Positions 18,914 through 29,199 of a DNA stretch of 64,000 nt are shown piece after piece. Source of the stretch: Vreelandella neptunia. GTDB lineage: Bacteria > Pseudomonadota > Gammaproteobacteria > Pseudomonadales > Halomonadaceae. The stretch's first letter is position 1. The number at the start of each line of letters is the position of its first letter. A program made the position numbers and the translations under genes. The stretch covers positions 310,001 through 374,000 of the forward strand of contig NZ_JHQL01000004.1 of the NCBI RefSeq assembly GCF_000712975.1, read 5' to 3'. The notes beneath the pieces were generated by a model, which worked only from the letters and a program-made list of their open reading frames with translations, was not told the DNA's origin and did not search any database.

Positions 18914-19024
18914 CATCTCGTTATACACAAAGCCATTTGCGACCCTGTTGGCTTCAACGTAGTGTCGTCCGTCAGACTCATGGGCATTTTTGCTGAAAAA
19001 CAACCTACTGACGACACAAACCTT

Positions 19025-20596
19025 ATGACAAACTCACAAAATCGCGAAGAAAACCTAAAGCGAGGTGCGTTTACTCGCTTTCTTGATAGCGTTGAGTGGC
19101 TGGGCAACCTGCTTCCACATCCTGTTACCCTATTCGCTATCTTATGCGTGCTGGTAGTAGTCGCCAGCGGCATCGCCGGTGCGTTAGGGGTATCTGTTGC
19201 CGACCCTCGCCCTGCTAACGAGGGTGAATGGATAGCGGTTAATTCACTGCTTAATGCAGAAGGCCTGCGCCGTTTAGTCACAGAGATGGTAACCAACTTC
19301 ACTAGCTTCGCGCCGCTGGGCACGGTATTGGTGGCCATGCTGGGGGTCGGCGTTGCAGAACACTCCGGCCTGCTTTCTGCCAGCATGCGCGCGCTAGTAC
19401 TTAACCGCTCGCCGCGCATTGTCACCTATGCCGTAGTGTTTGCTGGCATCATGTCGAACATGGCAGCTGAGCTTGGCTATGTGGTGTTGATTCCTTTAGC
19501 GGCCATGATCTTCCACTCATTAGGGCGGCACCCATTAGCGGGCCTTGCTGCTGCGTTCTGCGGCGTTTCTGGAGGCTACAGCGCTAACCTACTGATTGGT
19601 ACCGTTGACCCATTACTGTCAGGCATTACTCAGGAAGCAGCGCGCCTTCTCGACCCTACTTACATTGTAGGCGCCGAGGCAAACTGGTTCTTTATGTTCG
19701 CCAGCACGTTCTTTGTCACGCTTATTGGTGGCTTTGTTACCGAGCGCATTGTAGAACCCAAGCTTGGTAAGTTCGATTCTGCCTACGCTGATAGCGATAT
19801 TGAAAACCAGCGCATGGAAGGACTATCAACATCAGAAAAGCGCGCCTTAAAAGGGACAGGGCTTGCAACACTAGCGTTAGTCGCTCTAATCGCTGTCATG
19901 GTCGTACCTGAAAACGGCATATTGCGTAACCCCGACACAGGGTTGATTAGCGGCTCGCCCTTTTTGCGTGGCATTGTAGTGATTGTCGCGGTGTCGTTCA
20001 CTGTATTGGGGTTTGTTTATGGCCGCTTGGCAGGCACCATGCAAAACGATCGCGATATTGTCGACGCCATGGCAAAAAGCATGAGCAGTCTTGGCCTGTA
20101 TATCGTGTTGGTCTTTTTTGCGGCGCAGTTTGTGGCGTTGTTTAACTGGAGCAACTTTGGCACCGTGACGGCCGTTGCTGGCGCTGATCTGCTGCAGTCC
20201 CTGGGTCTACGTGGGCCAGGCCTATTCGCGCTGTTTATTATTATGTGTGCGTTCGTCAACCTATCCCTAGGCAGCGCCTCTGCTCAGTGGGCAGTAACGG
20301 CTCCTATCTTTGTACCGATGCTAATGCTGATGGGCTATGCCCCTGAAGTGATTCAGGCGGCTTACCGGATCGGCGACTCCGTGACCAACCTGATTACGCC
20401 AATGATGAGTTACTTTGGTTTGATTCTGGCGGTAGCAACCCGCTATCGGAAAGATATGGGCATTGGTACGCTGGTAGCACTTATGCTGCCTTACACGCTA
20501 TTTATGCTGATTGGCTGGAGCCTGCTGTTCTTTATTTGGGTATTCGTTTTTGGCTTGCCTGTTGGTCCGGGGTCAGCCACGCATTACACGCTATAA
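19025..20596 (+). CDS. AbgT-family transporter
   Basis: About 523 residues from the ATG at 19025; the frame is open back to a GTG at 18962 and an ATG at 18980, and no start has a clear ribosome site, so the N-terminus is uncertain. Some ten or more membrane segments, with the family-typical LDSVEWLGNLLPHPVTLF start, SGGYSANLLIGTVDPLLSG and TDP-like core regions. AbgT proteins take up p-aminobenzoyl-glutamate or export antimetabolites such as sulfonamides, driven by ion gradients. The gene ends at a shared terminator with rpoD. Confidence 0.88.
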   Translation: MTNSQNREENLKRGAFTRFLDSVEWLGNLLPHPVTLFAILCVLVVVASGIAGALGVSVADPRPANEGEWIAVNSLLNAEGLRRLVTEMVTNFTSFAPLGTVLVAMLGVGVAEHSGLLSASMRALVLNRSPRIVTYAVVFAGIMSNMAAELGYVVLIPLAAMIFHSLGRHPLAGLAAAFCGVSGGYSANLLIGTVDPLLSGITQEAARLLDPTYIVGAEANWFFMFASTFFVTLIGGFVTERIVEPKLGKFDSAYADSDIENQRMEGLSTSEKRALKGTGLATLALVALIAVMVVPENGILRNPDTGLISGSPFLRGIVVIVAVSFTVLGFVYGRLAGTMQNDRDIVDAMAKSMSSLGLYIVLVFFAAQFVALFNWSNFGTVTAVAGADLLQSLGLRGPGLFALFIIMCAFVNLSLGSASAQWAVTAPIFVPMLMLMGYAPEVIQAAYRIGDSVTNLITPMMSYFGLILAVATRYRKDMGIGTLVALMLPYTLFMLIGWSLLFFIWVFVFGLPVGPGSATHYTL

Positions 20597-20629
20597 GCAT
20601 TTTCATCGTATAACGCAGCATAACGCAAA

Positions 20630-20658
20630 AAACCCGCCGTTCTATGAACGGCGGGTTT
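20630..20658. terminator. Bidirectional terminator between abgT-like gene and rpoD
   Basis: Perfect 13-bp arms AAACCCGCCGTTC / GAACGGCGGGTTT with a 3-base loop, A run on the left and TTT on the right, so it can end transcripts from both convergent genes. Confidence 0.85.
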
Positions 20659-20697
20659 CTTATCAGCAAACCCAAAGGCGGCTAAGCTTGTGCCTCT

Positions 20698-20725
20698 GGT
20701 CTACCTACTCGGGTCTACCTACTCG
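20698..20725. repeat. Perfect 14-bp tandem duplication over the rpoD stop codon
   Basis: GGTCTACCTACTCG occurs twice in direct succession (20698-20711 and 20712-20725). On the minus strand the unit contains CGAGTAG, the last Glu codon and stop of rpoD, so the stop-codon segment is duplicated downstream. Confidence 0.85.
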
Positions 20726-22575
20726 TCGAGGAACGAGCGCAGCGGTTCAGAACGACTTGGATGACGTAGCTTGCGCAGCGCCTTCGCTTCGATCTGACGA
20801 ATCCGCTCGCGGGTTACGTCAAACTGCTTACCCACTTCTTCTAACGTGTGGTCGGTATTCATATCAATACCGAAACGCATGCGAAGCACTTTCGCTTCAC
20901 GAGCGGTTAAGCCACCAAGGACGTTACGCGTCGCTTCGATCAAGCCTTCGCCAGTCGCCATATCAATCGGCAGCAACATCGTGCCGTCTTCGATAAAGTC
21001 ACCTAGGTGTGAATCATCGTCGTCACCAATCGGCGTCTCCATAGAGATCGGCTCTTTGGCAATTTTCAACACCTTGCGCACTTTGTCTTCCGGCATTTCC
21101 AGACGTTCGCCCAACTCTTCCGGCGTTGGCTCGCGGCCCATTTCCTGCAGCATCTGGCGAGAAACGCGATTGAGCTTATTGATCGTCTCAATCATGTGTA
21201 CCGGAATCCGGATGGTACGCGCCTGGTCAGCGATAGAGCGCGTAATCGCCTGACGAATCCACCACGTGGCATAGGTCGAAAACTTGTAACCACGGCGATA
21301 TTCGAACTTATCCACCGCTTTCATTAGGCCAATGTTGCCTTCCTGAATCAGATCCAAGAACTGCAGGCCACGGTTGGTATATTTCTTAGCAATCGAAATT
21401 ACCAAACGCAGGTTAGCCTCAACCATCTCTTTCTTGGCACGACGCGCTTTCGCCTCGCCGATAGAGAGCTTGCGGTTAACTTCTTTGAGGTCGGCCACGG
21501 TGAGCTGCACCATGTCCTCTTCAAAGGCAATTTTGCGCTGTGAGCGAGCAATATCGGCGCGCAGTGGCTCAAGGCGGTCAGCATACTTGGGCTGCGCCTC
21601 CTGGAAGGTGTCCAACCATTTTGGATTAGACTCGTACCCAGGGAACGACTTAATGAACGTCTTACGTGGTACTTTAGCTTTCTTCACGCACAGCTGCATG
21701 ACCGCTTTTTCTTGGGCACGCACCTGCTCAACGCTAATACGTACCTGACCGACGAGTCGCTCAAAATGCTTCGGCACCAGCTTAATAGGCGAAAATAGCT
21801 CGGCTAAGCGCGCTTGCTCATTTTTAAGCTCAGCACTGCCACGACCGTATTTCGCGAGCGCAGCTTCGACAGCGGCGTTCTGTTCACGGATTTGCTCGAA
21901 GCGAGCTTTCGCTTCTTCCGGATCAGGTCCACCTTCGCTGGCAGTGCTGTCCTCGTCCTCGTCGTCACCGTCGCTGTCGAGATCATCATCATCGCTCAGC
22001 TCGGTTTCCACTTCGGGCTCAGGCACTTCGGCTTCTGCAACGCCTGGAATTCCTTCGTCCGGGTCGATAAAACCAGAGAACAGGTCAGATAAGCGGCCAG
22101 GCGCTTCTTCGTCCTGTGTGGCATCATAAGCATCCAGGATAGAGGCAACCGCGCCAGGCAAATAGGCCAGCGCCGACATCACTTCCCGTGTGCCTTCTTC
22201 TATCCGCTTGGCGATTTCGATCTCACCTTCGCGGGTTAGAAGTTCAACCGTGCCCATTTCGCGCATATACATACGCACAGGGTCGGTAGTGCGACCTACG
22301 TCGCTTTCCACGGCGGCGAGTGCCGCGACGGCCTCTTCCGCAGCGGACTCGTCCGTGGAGTGATCCGACATCATCAAAGTGTCTTCATCTGGCGCTTCTT
22401 CAACGACACTGATACCCATGTCGTTAATCATGCCAATGATGTCTTCCACTTGATCCGGGTCGGCGATATCCTCGGGTAGATGGTCGTTGACCTCGGCATA
22501 GGTCAGGTAGCCCTGTTCCTTGCCGCGCGCGATCAACTCCTTCAGACGTGACTGCTGCTGCGCATTTCCAGCCAT
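20719..22575 (-). CDS. rpoD: RNA polymerase primary sigma factor sigma-70
   Basis: 618 residues. Region 1.1 lies in the first 80 residues; a long non-conserved region (about 130-370) includes a very acidic stretch with [15 protein letters not shown]; region 2 with [20 protein letters not shown] and [10 protein letters not shown] recognises the -10 element; region 4 at the C-terminus holds the -35-binding HTH ([20 protein letters not shown]). Length and all core motifs match RpoD, not an alternative factor. It is the last gene of the rpsU-dnaG-rpoD cluster; the 280-base gap after dnaG leaves room for an extra promoter. Confidence 0.97.
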   Translation of the reverse strand: MAGNAQQQSRLKELIARGKEQGYLTYAEVNDHLPEDIADPDQVEDIIGMINDMGISVVEEAPDEDTLMMSDHSTDESAAEEAVAALAAVESDVGRTTDPVRMYMREMGTVELLTREGEIEIAKRIEEGTREVMSALAYLPGAVASILDAYDATQDEEAPGRLSDLFSGFIDPDEGIPGVAEAEVPEPEVETELSDDDDLDSDGDDEDEDSTASEGGPDPEEAKARFEQIREQNAAVEAALAKYGRGSAELKNEQARLAELFSPIKLVPKHFERLVGQVRISVEQVRAQEKAVMQLCVKKAKVPRKTFIKSFPGYESNPKWLDTFQEAQPKYADRLEPLRADIARSQRKIAFEEDMVQLTVADLKEVNRKLSIGEAKARRAKKEMVEANLRLVISIAKKYTNRGLQFLDLIQEGNIGLMKAVDKFEYRRGYKFSTYATWWIRQAITRSIADQARTIRIPVHMIETINKLNRVSRQMLQEMGREPTPEELGERLEMPEDKVRKVLKIAKEPISMETPIGDDDDSHLGDFIEDGTMLLPIDMATGEGLIEATRNVLGGLTAREAKVLRMRFGIDMNTDHTLEEVGKQFDVTRERIRQIEAKALRKLRHPSRSEPLRSFLDE

Positions 22576-22793
22576 AGAAACCCTATCTCGACGAAGAAGA
22601 ATGAAACACCTGGGGCGCTGAATCGATTAAACTCAACAAGCCGAACAGTATAGCGTAAATAGCAGGAATTTTTCCAGCGAAACGTATTTGCGCGGTCATT
22701 CAGGTGTGTTAGGTTGTTCGGTTAGGTCAGCGCCTGGCGACTGACCCTTTATGTGGTGCCAACGTTAGGGAAATTCAACCCTAGCGCCTAAAA

Positions 22794-22832
22794 CTCTGAT
22801 CATTAGCCCTGGTCATTAGCTCTGATCATGCA
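22794..22832. repeat. Three imperfect 13-bp tandem units downstream of dnaG
   Basis: CTCTGATCATTAG (22794-22806), CCCTGGTCATTAG (22807-22819) and CTCTGATCATGCA (22820-22832), adjacent copies agreeing at about 10-11 of 13 positions. The array starts 23 bases past the dnaG stop, inside the dnaG-rpoD gap. Confidence 0.65.
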
Positions 22833-22855
22833 GAGACAAACGCCTTAGTCCCTGC

Positions 22856-24775
22856 TTAATGTCGTTTAACAAGTTCCATTACCAAGCTTGCCAAACGTTG
22901 CCGCTGCGCTTTATCTAGCTTTTGCCCAGAACGCTCTAAATCCAGCAACGCTTGGTACTCTTCCTGTGGTGAGCGCTTGCGCTGAACTTCCACTAAATGC
23001 TCAACCAATCCTGTCAGTTCGGCTTCTCGAGTTCCCTTGGGAATCAGCAGCTCTCGTGACGCCAACTCAGCTAATACCTGCCCTTCATAGCTACCCTGAA
23101 AATGTGCCAACACCACCTGCGGGCTGCGATAACGCCCGGCACGTAGCAACTCAATCAAGTCGCGACATAGCGGTGTTTCTTCACTCTCTGGCAACCAGTC
23201 CAAGGAATCCGGTAGTGCTGCCACTAAGCTAGGCTCATTCAACAGTAGCTGTACAATCCGTGCCACGGTCGAAAGCACTTGCGGGCGATGCTGCAGTGCC
23301 TGCCTTTGTGGTGACTTTTTCTTACTGGAGCCTGAAGGTTTAGGTTTGGCGCTGACCAACGGTCCCTCATGATGCTCAAATGGCATCATGTCAGGCGACT
23401 CGACCTGCTCCCAGTACACGGCCTCCTGCGAAGACGCCTTCTGCGCCTCTTTTTGTGCACTGACAGCCGCACGCTTATCAAGCAGGTTTTTTAGCTGCGA
23501 TTGCGCCAATCCACTGCGCTTAGCTAATGCCTCTAACAGTAACGATTTGAGCATTCCTTCAGGCACTTTGTTCAATGCCTCAAGCACCTGACTTGCAAAC
23601 CGCTCTCGCCCCTCCACGGTATTCAAGTCACGCCCCTGCGCTGCCTGCTCAAAGAGAAACTCAGACAGCGGCATCGCGCAGGTAACGCGATTTTGGAACG
23701 CCTCACTACCTTCACGACGCACCAACGTATCCGGGTCATCACCTTCTGGCAGAAACAGGAAGCGCGCTTCACGACCGTCAATCATCTGCGGCAATGCTGT
23801 TTCTAAGGCACGGCTGGCGGCTTGGCGTCCTGCACGGTCGCCGTCAAAGCAAAACACCACACGGCTGACCAAACGAAATAGTCGGCTTAGGTGGTCTTCT
23901 GTCGTTGCCGTACCCAGGGTAGCAACTGCGTTATTGATGCCGAACTGCGCTAGCGCGACGACATCCATATAGCCTTCCACAATAACAAGCTGTTCAAGCT
24001 TGCTTGAGGCTTGGCGCGCCTCATACAGCCCATATAGCTCACGCCCCTTGTGAAAGACAGGCGTTTCTGGCGAGTTCAGGTATTTGGGCTGGTCATCGCC
24101 CATTACCCGACCGCCAAACGCAATGGTTCGCCCCCTTAAGTCCCGAATGGGAAACATCACACGATCACGAAAGCGGTCATACGTCCGCCCTGTGTCTTCA
24201 CGGTGAATAAGCAAGCCATACTCTACTTGGACAGGCTCACCAATACCCCGTGCGCTCAAGTGCTGTTTTAGGGCCTCCCATCCACCGGGCGCATAACCAA
24301 TACCATAGGTACTAACGACGTCCTGCGATAACCCACGGCCTTGCAGATAGCGCTGCGCTCCCTGCCCCTCCTGCATTTTTAGCCGTTCTCGGTAAAAACT
24401 GGCAGCAAGTTCAAGAAGGTTAACGCCCTCTTTGCGCTTTTTTTCGCGCTGCTGAGCGCGCGGATCATCGGCACCCTCACGAGGAACCTCTAACCCTAAA
24501 CGGCTAGCCAACTGCCCAACCGCATCGGGAAAGGGTAGTTTGTCGTATTCCATTAGAAAGCGTAGCGCATTACCGTGGGCACCACACCCAAAGCAGTGAT
24601 AAAACTGTTTATCAGCGCTGACCGTAAATGACGGAGTTTTCTCTTGATGGAAAGGACATAGCCCAGAATAGTTACGCCCGGCCTTTTTAAGCTGCACACG
24701 CTCACCAACCACCTCGACCACATCTACACGGCCTAAAAGGTCATCAATGAAACGTTGTGGAATTTGGCCTGCCAT
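22856..24775 (-). CDS. dnaG: DNA primase
   Basis: 639 residues. The N-terminal CHC2 zinc-binding domain uses C40, H43, C61 and C64 (CPFH ... CFGC). The Toprim catalytic core has VIVEGYMDVVAL and the acidic FDGDRAG motif. The C-terminal third, variable and helical, would bind DnaB helicase. It makes RNA primers at the replication fork. It lies between rpsU and rpoD on one strand, the classic order. Confidence 0.97.
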   Translation of the reverse strand: MAGQIPQRFIDDLLGRVDVVEVVGERVQLKKAGRNYSGLCPFHQEKTPSFTVSADKQFYHCFGCGAHGNALRFLMEYDKLPFPDAVGQLASRLGLEVPREGADDPRAQQREKKRKEGVNLLELAASFYRERLKMQEGQGAQRYLQGRGLSQDVVSTYGIGYAPGGWEALKQHLSARGIGEPVQVEYGLLIHREDTGRTYDRFRDRVMFPIRDLRGRTIAFGGRVMGDDQPKYLNSPETPVFHKGRELYGLYEARQASSKLEQLVIVEGYMDVVALAQFGINNAVATLGTATTEDHLSRLFRLVSRVVFCFDGDRAGRQAASRALETALPQMIDGREARFLFLPEGDDPDTLVRREGSEAFQNRVTCAMPLSEFLFEQAAQGRDLNTVEGRERFASQVLEALNKVPEGMLKSLLLEALAKRSGLAQSQLKNLLDKRAAVSAQKEAQKASSQEAVYWEQVESPDMMPFEHHEGPLVSAKPKPSGSSKKKSPQRQALQHRPQVLSTVARIVQLLLNEPSLVAALPDSLDWLPESEETPLCRDLIELLRAGRYRSPQVVLAHFQGSYEGQVLAELASRELLIPKGTREAELTGLVEHLVEVQRKRSPQEEYQALLDLERSGQKLDKAQRQRLASLVMELVKRH

Positions 24776-24861
24776 GAACTGCGGGCATCCTCGCGCAAAG
24801 CGCTAGATCACTTGCCTAAGGTCATCAGGCATGTTGCCAGATCACCATAAACAGCGATGAA

Positions 24862-24897
24862 TCAAAACAAAAACAAACGGCCACCTAGTGGCGGCCG
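24862..24897 (-). terminator. Internal terminator between rpsU and dnaG
   Basis: On the minus strand a stem around GCCAC-TAG-GTGGC, extended by CGG/CCG with a small internal bulge, is followed by TTTGTTTTTGTTTTG. In E. coli a partial terminator sits in the same place and lowers dnaG expression relative to rpsU; the same role is likely here. Confidence 0.65.
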
Positions 24898-24952
24898 CTT
24901 GACATCCCTCTTGAGACGACCAGCTAACTGCTCCGGCCCCCTCGGGTACGGA

Positions 24953-25168
24953 TCAATAGAGCCGTTCGAAACGCTTTTGCTCACGCTGAATCTTCTTGGC
25001 GTGGCGTTTTACGGCAGCTGCCGCTTTGCGCTTACGCTCAGCAGTCGGCTTCTCATAGTGCTCGCGGCGGCGTACTTCAGAAAGAACACCGGCTTTTTCG
25101 CAAGAACGCTTGAAGCGACGCAGGGCGACGTCAAACGGCTCGTTATCACGTACTTTTACAGAAGGCAT
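24953..25168 (-). CDS. rpsU: 30S ribosomal protein S21 (bS21)
   Basis: 71 residues starting [20 protein letters not shown], a very basic protein with the typical C-terminal [18 protein letters not shown]. The true start is at 25168; the frame continues upstream but without similarity. It is the first gene of the macromolecular synthesis cluster, divergent from tsaD as in many gammaproteobacteria. Confidence 0.97.
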   Translation of the reverse strand: MPSVKVRDNEPFDVALRRFKRSCEKAGVLSEVRRREHYEKPTAERKRKAAAAVKRHAKKIQREQKRFERLY

Positions 25169-25386
25169 TAAGCACTCACCTACCTTAAGGAGTCTTGAGT
25201 TCGGATAGTTCGTACACTGATAAAGACACAGTATACGACCCAGTTTTACAGCGCACAGTAGTCTAGTCGTGGTTGATGATCTTTGCAAATGCTTACGCGC
25301 TTCAAGCATGAGAATGCTAAACTAGTGTCCTGGTTTCCAGCACTGTTTTTACCTACGATTTTCAACTGACAACGAGTTCTTCAGCT

Positions 25387-26448
25387 ATGCGCGTACTGGG
25401 CATTGAAACATCTTGCGATGAAACGGGCGTCGCGATTTATGATACTTCGCACACTGGAGGCAGCGGCCTGCTTGCCGACGCGCTATATAGTCAAATTGCC
25501 ATGCATGCCGAGTATGGTGGCGTGGTGCCTGAACTTGCCTCTCGCGACCATACGCGCAAGCTGTTACCGCTGATTGAGCAAGTATTGCACGACGCAAAGC
25601 TGACGCGTAACGATCTAGACGGCATTGCCTACACCGCAGGCCCGGGGTTAGTGGGCGCACTAATGGTTGGCGCCAGCACAGCGCACGGCATGGCACGCGC
25701 CCTGGACATCCCGGTACTTGGCGTACACCACATGGAAGGCCACCTGTTAGCCCCTATGCTGGAAGATGACGCTCCTGACTTCCCCTTTGTCGCCTTGCTT
25801 GTCTCTGGCGGGCATACTCAGCTTGTCGAAGTGCAGGCGCTTGGGCACTATCAGCTACTCGGCGAATCGGTTGATGATGCAGCGGGTGAAGCCTTCGACA
25901 AAGCAGCCAAAATGCTTGGGCTTGCCTACCCCGGCGGCCCTCACGTGGCTAAACTTGCTGAGCAAGGCGACCCAAAACGTTTCCGCTTTCCACGACCAAT
26001 GACCGACCGCCCTGGCCTAGACTTCAGTTTTTCCGGCTTAAAAACTCATACGCTGACCGCTATTCGCCAATTGGAAGCAGCTGGAGAACTAGACACCCAA
26101 GCCAAAGCCGACGTGGCGAGAGCCTTTGAAGAAGCTGTCGTGGACACCCTGGTTATCAAATGCCGACGCGCATTAGACCAAACCGGTTTAAAGCGCTTGG
26201 TGGTCGCAGGTGGCGTCAGTGCTAACCAACGCCTGCGTGAGCGCCTAGCGGTCGAAACAGAGAAACGTAACGCGCGGTCTTATTACCCTCGCGGGCGCTT
26301 TTGCACCGACAACGGCGCAATGATCGCTTATGTCGGCGCCCAACGCCTAGCGGCGGGAGAGCATGATGATAACGGCGTTATGAAGGCGACGCCGCGTTGG
26401 CCGCTGGACACCTTAAGCCCACCTAACCTCTATAGCGTCCCCTACTAG
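25387..26448 (+). CDS. tsaD: tRNA N6-threonylcarbamoyladenosine synthase subunit
   Basis: 353 residues, ASKHA fold. Motifs visible in order: [17 protein letters not shown] at the start, metal-binding [59 protein letters not shown] and FCTDNGAM near the end. With TsaB and TsaE it transfers threonylcarbamoyl to A37 of ANN-decoding tRNAs. Divergent from rpsU; its end overlaps that of plsY by four bases in convergent orientation. Confidence 0.96.
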   Translation: MRVLGIETSCDETGVAIYDTSHTGGSGLLADALYSQIAMHAEYGGVVPELASRDHTRKLLPLIEQVLHDAKLTRNDLDGIAYTAGPGLVGALMVGASTAHGMARALDIPVLGVHHMEGHLLAPMLEDDAPDFPFVALLVSGGHTQLVEVQALGHYQLLGESVDDAAGEAFDKAAKMLGLAYPGGPHVAKLAEQGDPKRFRFPRPMTDRPGLDFSFSGLKTHTLTAIRQLEAAGELDTQAKADVARAFEEAVVDTLVIKCRRALDQTGLKRLVVAGGVSANQRLRERLAVETEKRNARSYYPRGRFCTDNGAMIAYVGAQRLAAGEHDDNGVMKATPRWPLDTLSPPNLYSVPY

Positions 26449-27026
26449 CCGCGTAAATGCGGCTCTTCTCCTCGACGCAGGCGGCGAATATTCAATCCAT
26501 GCCGCGCGAGCACCAATAGGCTGAAACCACTCACAACCATAACGTAGTCGGGTGCTAGCCAGACGCAGGCCAGCGGCGCAACAAATGCACTAATAAGCGA
26601 TGCTGCCGCAGCCATTCGCAGCCGCCAAGCAAGCAGCATCCAGCATATGGCACTAAGCAGCGCCACGCTGGGCACCAAGATCAGTAGCACGCCAAACGCA
26701 CTGGCAACCGACTTACCACCGCGAAACCTATGCCAAAGGGGATAGCTATGACCCAGGAGAACGGCTAATCCTACTGCCCCCTGTAGCCAAACAGGTAGCC
26801 CCAGCCATTTGGCTGTCAGCACTGCAGGCGCCCCTTTTAATGCATCTAGCAATAGCGTGGTGACTGCTAAGCGCGGCCCGTAAAGGCGCAGCACGTTCGA
26901 AAACCCAGGGTTACATGAACCTTGATAGCGCGGATCAGGCACGCCTGCCAACCGACATACGCTCAGCGCCGCTAACCAGCTTCCGCTTAAGTAGCCCACC
27001 ACGATCCATATCATTCCGCTCACCAC
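26445..27026 (-). CDS. plsY: Glycerol-3-phosphate acyltransferase (acyl-phosphate dependent)
   Basis: 193 residues, start GTG at 27026 with AGGAG 5 bases upstream; the next in-frame ATG is at 27014. About five membrane segments. Family motifs are recognisable: [12 protein letters not shown] (usual form GSGNPGATNVLR, so two positions differ), [21 protein letters not shown], and a C-terminal [13 protein letters not shown]. It acylates glycerol-3-phosphate at position 1 using acyl-phosphate, the first step of phospholipid synthesis. Divergent from folB. Confidence 0.93.
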   Translation of the reverse strand: MVSGMIWIVVGYLSGSWLAALSVCRLAGVPDPRYQGSCNPGFSNVLRLYGPRLAVTTLLLDALKGAPAVLTAKWLGLPVWLQGAVGLAVLLGHSYPLWHRFRGGKSVASAFGVLLILVPSVALLSAICWMLLAWRLRMAAAASLISAFVAPLACVWLAPDYVMVVSGFSLLVLARHGLNIRRLRRGEEPHLRG

Positions 27027-27119
27027 CTTGGCTCCTACCCAGCGTTAGACCGTACTCAGCTGTCGTTTCGCGCTATCCTCAAGTACAATCGCCCGCTTGT
27101 TGACGCTAGGGGAAAACCT

Positions 27120-27476
27120 GTGGATCGCATTTTGATCGAAGCGCTGGCAGTAGATACCGTCATCGGTGTGTACGACTGGGAGCGCACCATTGTTCAGTCT
27201 TTAAGCTTGGACTTATCGCTCGCAACGGACATACGTCCCGCTGCCGCTACAGATGACTTGAGCTTAACGCTTGATTATGCAGCCATTTGCCAGCGAATCC
27301 AGCGCTTTGCTGACGAGCACCAATTTGCTCTCGTCGAGACCTTTGCAGAACGCCTGGCTGAGTGCTTACAGCAGGAGTTCTCCATTACCTGGCTGCGCCT
27401 TACCGTACGCAAACCAGGGGCAGTTCCACAAGCCGCTAGCGTGGGTCTTGAAATTACCCGTGGCACGCTTCCATGA
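27120..27476 (+). CDS. folB: Dihydroneopterin aldolase
   Basis: 118 residues, start GTG. FolB features: GVYDWER near the start, the LDYAAICQRI block, LVETFAERLAE with the active-site Glu region, and the C-terminal RKPGAVPQAASVGLEI. It converts dihydroneopterin to 6-hydroxymethyl-dihydropterin in folate synthesis. Its stop overlaps the folK start by four bases (ATGA). Confidence 0.94.
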   Translation: MDRILIEALAVDTVIGVYDWERTIVQSLSLDLSLATDIRPAAATDDLSLTLDYAAICQRIQRFADEHQFALVETFAERLAECLQQEFSITWLRLTVRKPGAVPQAASVGLEITRGTLP

Positions 27477-28018
27477 GCTTGGTTACTCTCAGTTTAGGCA
27501 GCAATATCGATCCTGACACTCATATTCGCCTGTGCCTAGACGCGCTTGAAGATACCTTTGGCACCCTGCAAATATCGCGTGTTTTTGAAAGCGAGCCGGT
27601 GGGTTTTAATGATAATCGCAACTTTTATAACCTTGTAGTTGCGTTTGATAGCGACTGGACGGTGGGTGAACTTCAGGCGTGGTCTAAACAGCTTGAAATC
27701 GCCCATGGTCGTACTCCCGACATGGTTAAGTGCAGCTCACGGGCATTAGATATTGACCTACTTACGGTGGGATATGTGTGCGCCACCATTGACAATGTCA
27801 CCCTACCCCGAGAAGAGATCACGCACAACGCCTTCGTCCTACAGCCCTTAGCCGAACTGCTACCCAATCAACGTCACCCCCTCTGTGGCCTACCTTACGC
27901 TACATTGTGGCAACGCTTCGATATGGGCAGCCAACGCTTATGGGCCATCGATTTTCAATGGCGTGGCCGCTGGGTTTCCCAGGCAGACCCCGCGCCAAAG
28001 AAGGCATCTGTTCGCTAA
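27473..28018 (+). CDS. folK: 2-amino-4-hydroxy-6-hydroxymethyldihydropteridine diphosphokinase
   Basis: 181 residues, a little longer than the usual 160. The start SLGSNIDPDTHI, the mid-protein NFYNLVVAF and the signature SRALDIDLLTVG (usual form R-x-LDxDLL) identify HPPK. The catalytic loop before it (HGRTPDMVKCS) differs from the common GRxRxxRWGPR form, so that part is divergent. It phosphorylates the FolB product with ATP. The extra length is at the C-terminus, after WQRFDMGSQRLW. Confidence 0.9.
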   Translation: MSLVTLSLGSNIDPDTHIRLCLDALEDTFGTLQISRVFESEPVGFNDNRNFYNLVVAFDSDWTVGELQAWSKQLEIAHGRTPDMVKCSSRALDIDLLTVGYVCATIDNVTLPREEITHNAFVLQPLAELLPNQRHPLCGLPYATLWQRFDMGSQRLWAIDFQWRGRWVSQADPAPKKASVR

Positions 28019-28038
28019 CCAGAGTTCACAGTTAACGC

Positions 28039-29184
28039 TTAGCGCATCTCCAAAATCGCGTTCGCCACTACCTGCTGTCGGCGTGCACGTAGCGCCTGAC
28101 CTAAGGCTGCTCCGCGATAACCCTCTTGCAATAGTGCTTGTGGGTCTACGCTTTGTGCGGCATGCCACGCTCGGCTCAGCGGTTCAACCGCCTCTTTAGC
28201 TAAACGCTTGATGAGCTGTAACTGCGCATTAACCTGCGTGGGCTTACGCCAGCCATCCAAACGCTCTAGCCAATGCAGAACGCGTTCGTCGCTTAATGGC
28301 TCGGACAATACATGCATACTAAGCGCTACATGGCGGGCAAGTTGTGTCACCGCATTGGGTAGCCGCAACCTTACCGCCAGCTCATCACGCTGTGAATCAC
28401 TCAATACCGATACCATCAACGCGTAGCGCCAGTGAGCTAGCGGAAGAGAGCTGTCGATTGCCACTTGCTCGGCTGCATCCAGCGCCATTGCTTCAAGCGC
28501 ACTTTTCAGTACCACCTCATCCGCCAGCTCTGGCCACCAAGCTACCAGCGCCTCGCAATCGTTCAGAGCAATGAAATAACAATCGGGGGTAGGTTCGCCC
28601 AGCGCTTTTTCAGTTTCCACCCACACTCGCTCAGCAGCAAGGTGGATAAGCTCTCCACTACGGCTCACCTCTCGCATTAGCGCTAGGGTTTCAGGCGCAA
28701 TGGTAAATCCTAAGTGTGCGTAACGGGCAAGAAAGCGTGCCGTGCGCAATACCCGTAAGGGGTCTTCACTAAACGCTGGGGACACGTGGCGCAACAGGCG
28801 CTGCTCAATATCCCGCTGACCGTTAAAGGGATCGGTCAACTCGCCATCAAAGCGCTGCGCAATTGCGTTGATGGTTAAATCACGTCTTGAAAGGTCTTCT
28901 TCCAGGGTTACATCAGGGCTTGCGTGTACTTCAAAGCCGCCATAACCGTGGCCAGACTTTCTTTCAGTTCGTGCGAGCGCATACTCTTCGGCGGTATCAG
29001 GATGCAGAAAGACCGGAAAATCGCGCCCCACTGGTTTAAAACCCCGCTGCTGCATAACGTCTGGCGTGGCACCGACGACGACCCAATCATTATCAACTAC
29101 CGGCCAGCCTAACAGCGCATCGCGCACTGCCCCGCCAACACGATAAACGTCAAGCCCTTTGGTTTTCGCATCCACCTGAAACAC
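28039..29184 (-). CDS. cca: CCA-adding tRNA nucleotidyltransferase
   Basis: About 381 residues from a GTG at 29184 with AAAAGGG 8 bases upstream; the frame opens at TTG 29205, and the usual family start would be near DVYRVGG, so the N-terminus is uncertain. Class II nucleotidyltransferase head: [18 protein letters not shown], with the catalytic DxD, then [44 protein letters not shown] and an [14 protein letters not shown] segment. It adds or repairs the 3' CCA of tRNAs. The C-terminal HD phosphohydrolase domain seen in E. coli Cca is not recognisable; the region where HD should be reads [15 protein letters not shown]. Confidence 0.92.
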   Translation of the reverse strand: MFQVDAKTKGLDVYRVGGAVRDALLGWPVVDNDWVVVGATPDVMQQRGFKPVGRDFPVFLHPDTAEEYALARTERKSGHGYGGFEVHASPDVTLEEDLSRRDLTINAIAQRFDGELTDPFNGQRDIEQRLLRHVSPAFSEDPLRVLRTARFLARYAHLGFTIAPETLALMREVSRSGELIHLAAERVWVETEKALGEPTPDCYFIALNDCEALVAWWPELADEVVLKSALEAMALDAAEQVAIDSSLPLAHWRYALMVSVLSDSQRDELAVRLRLPNAVTQLARHVALSMHVLSEPLSDERVLHWLERLDGWRKPTQVNAQLQLIKRLAKEAVEPLSRAWHAAQSVDPQALLQEGYRGAALGQALRARRQQVVANAILEMR

Positions 29185-29199
29185 GGCTATCGCCCTTTT

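Noticed and set aside
24857-25171. 104-codon plus-strand frame over rpsU
   Set aside because: Antisense shadow of rpsU and of the rpsU-dnaG gap; no recognisable protein features.
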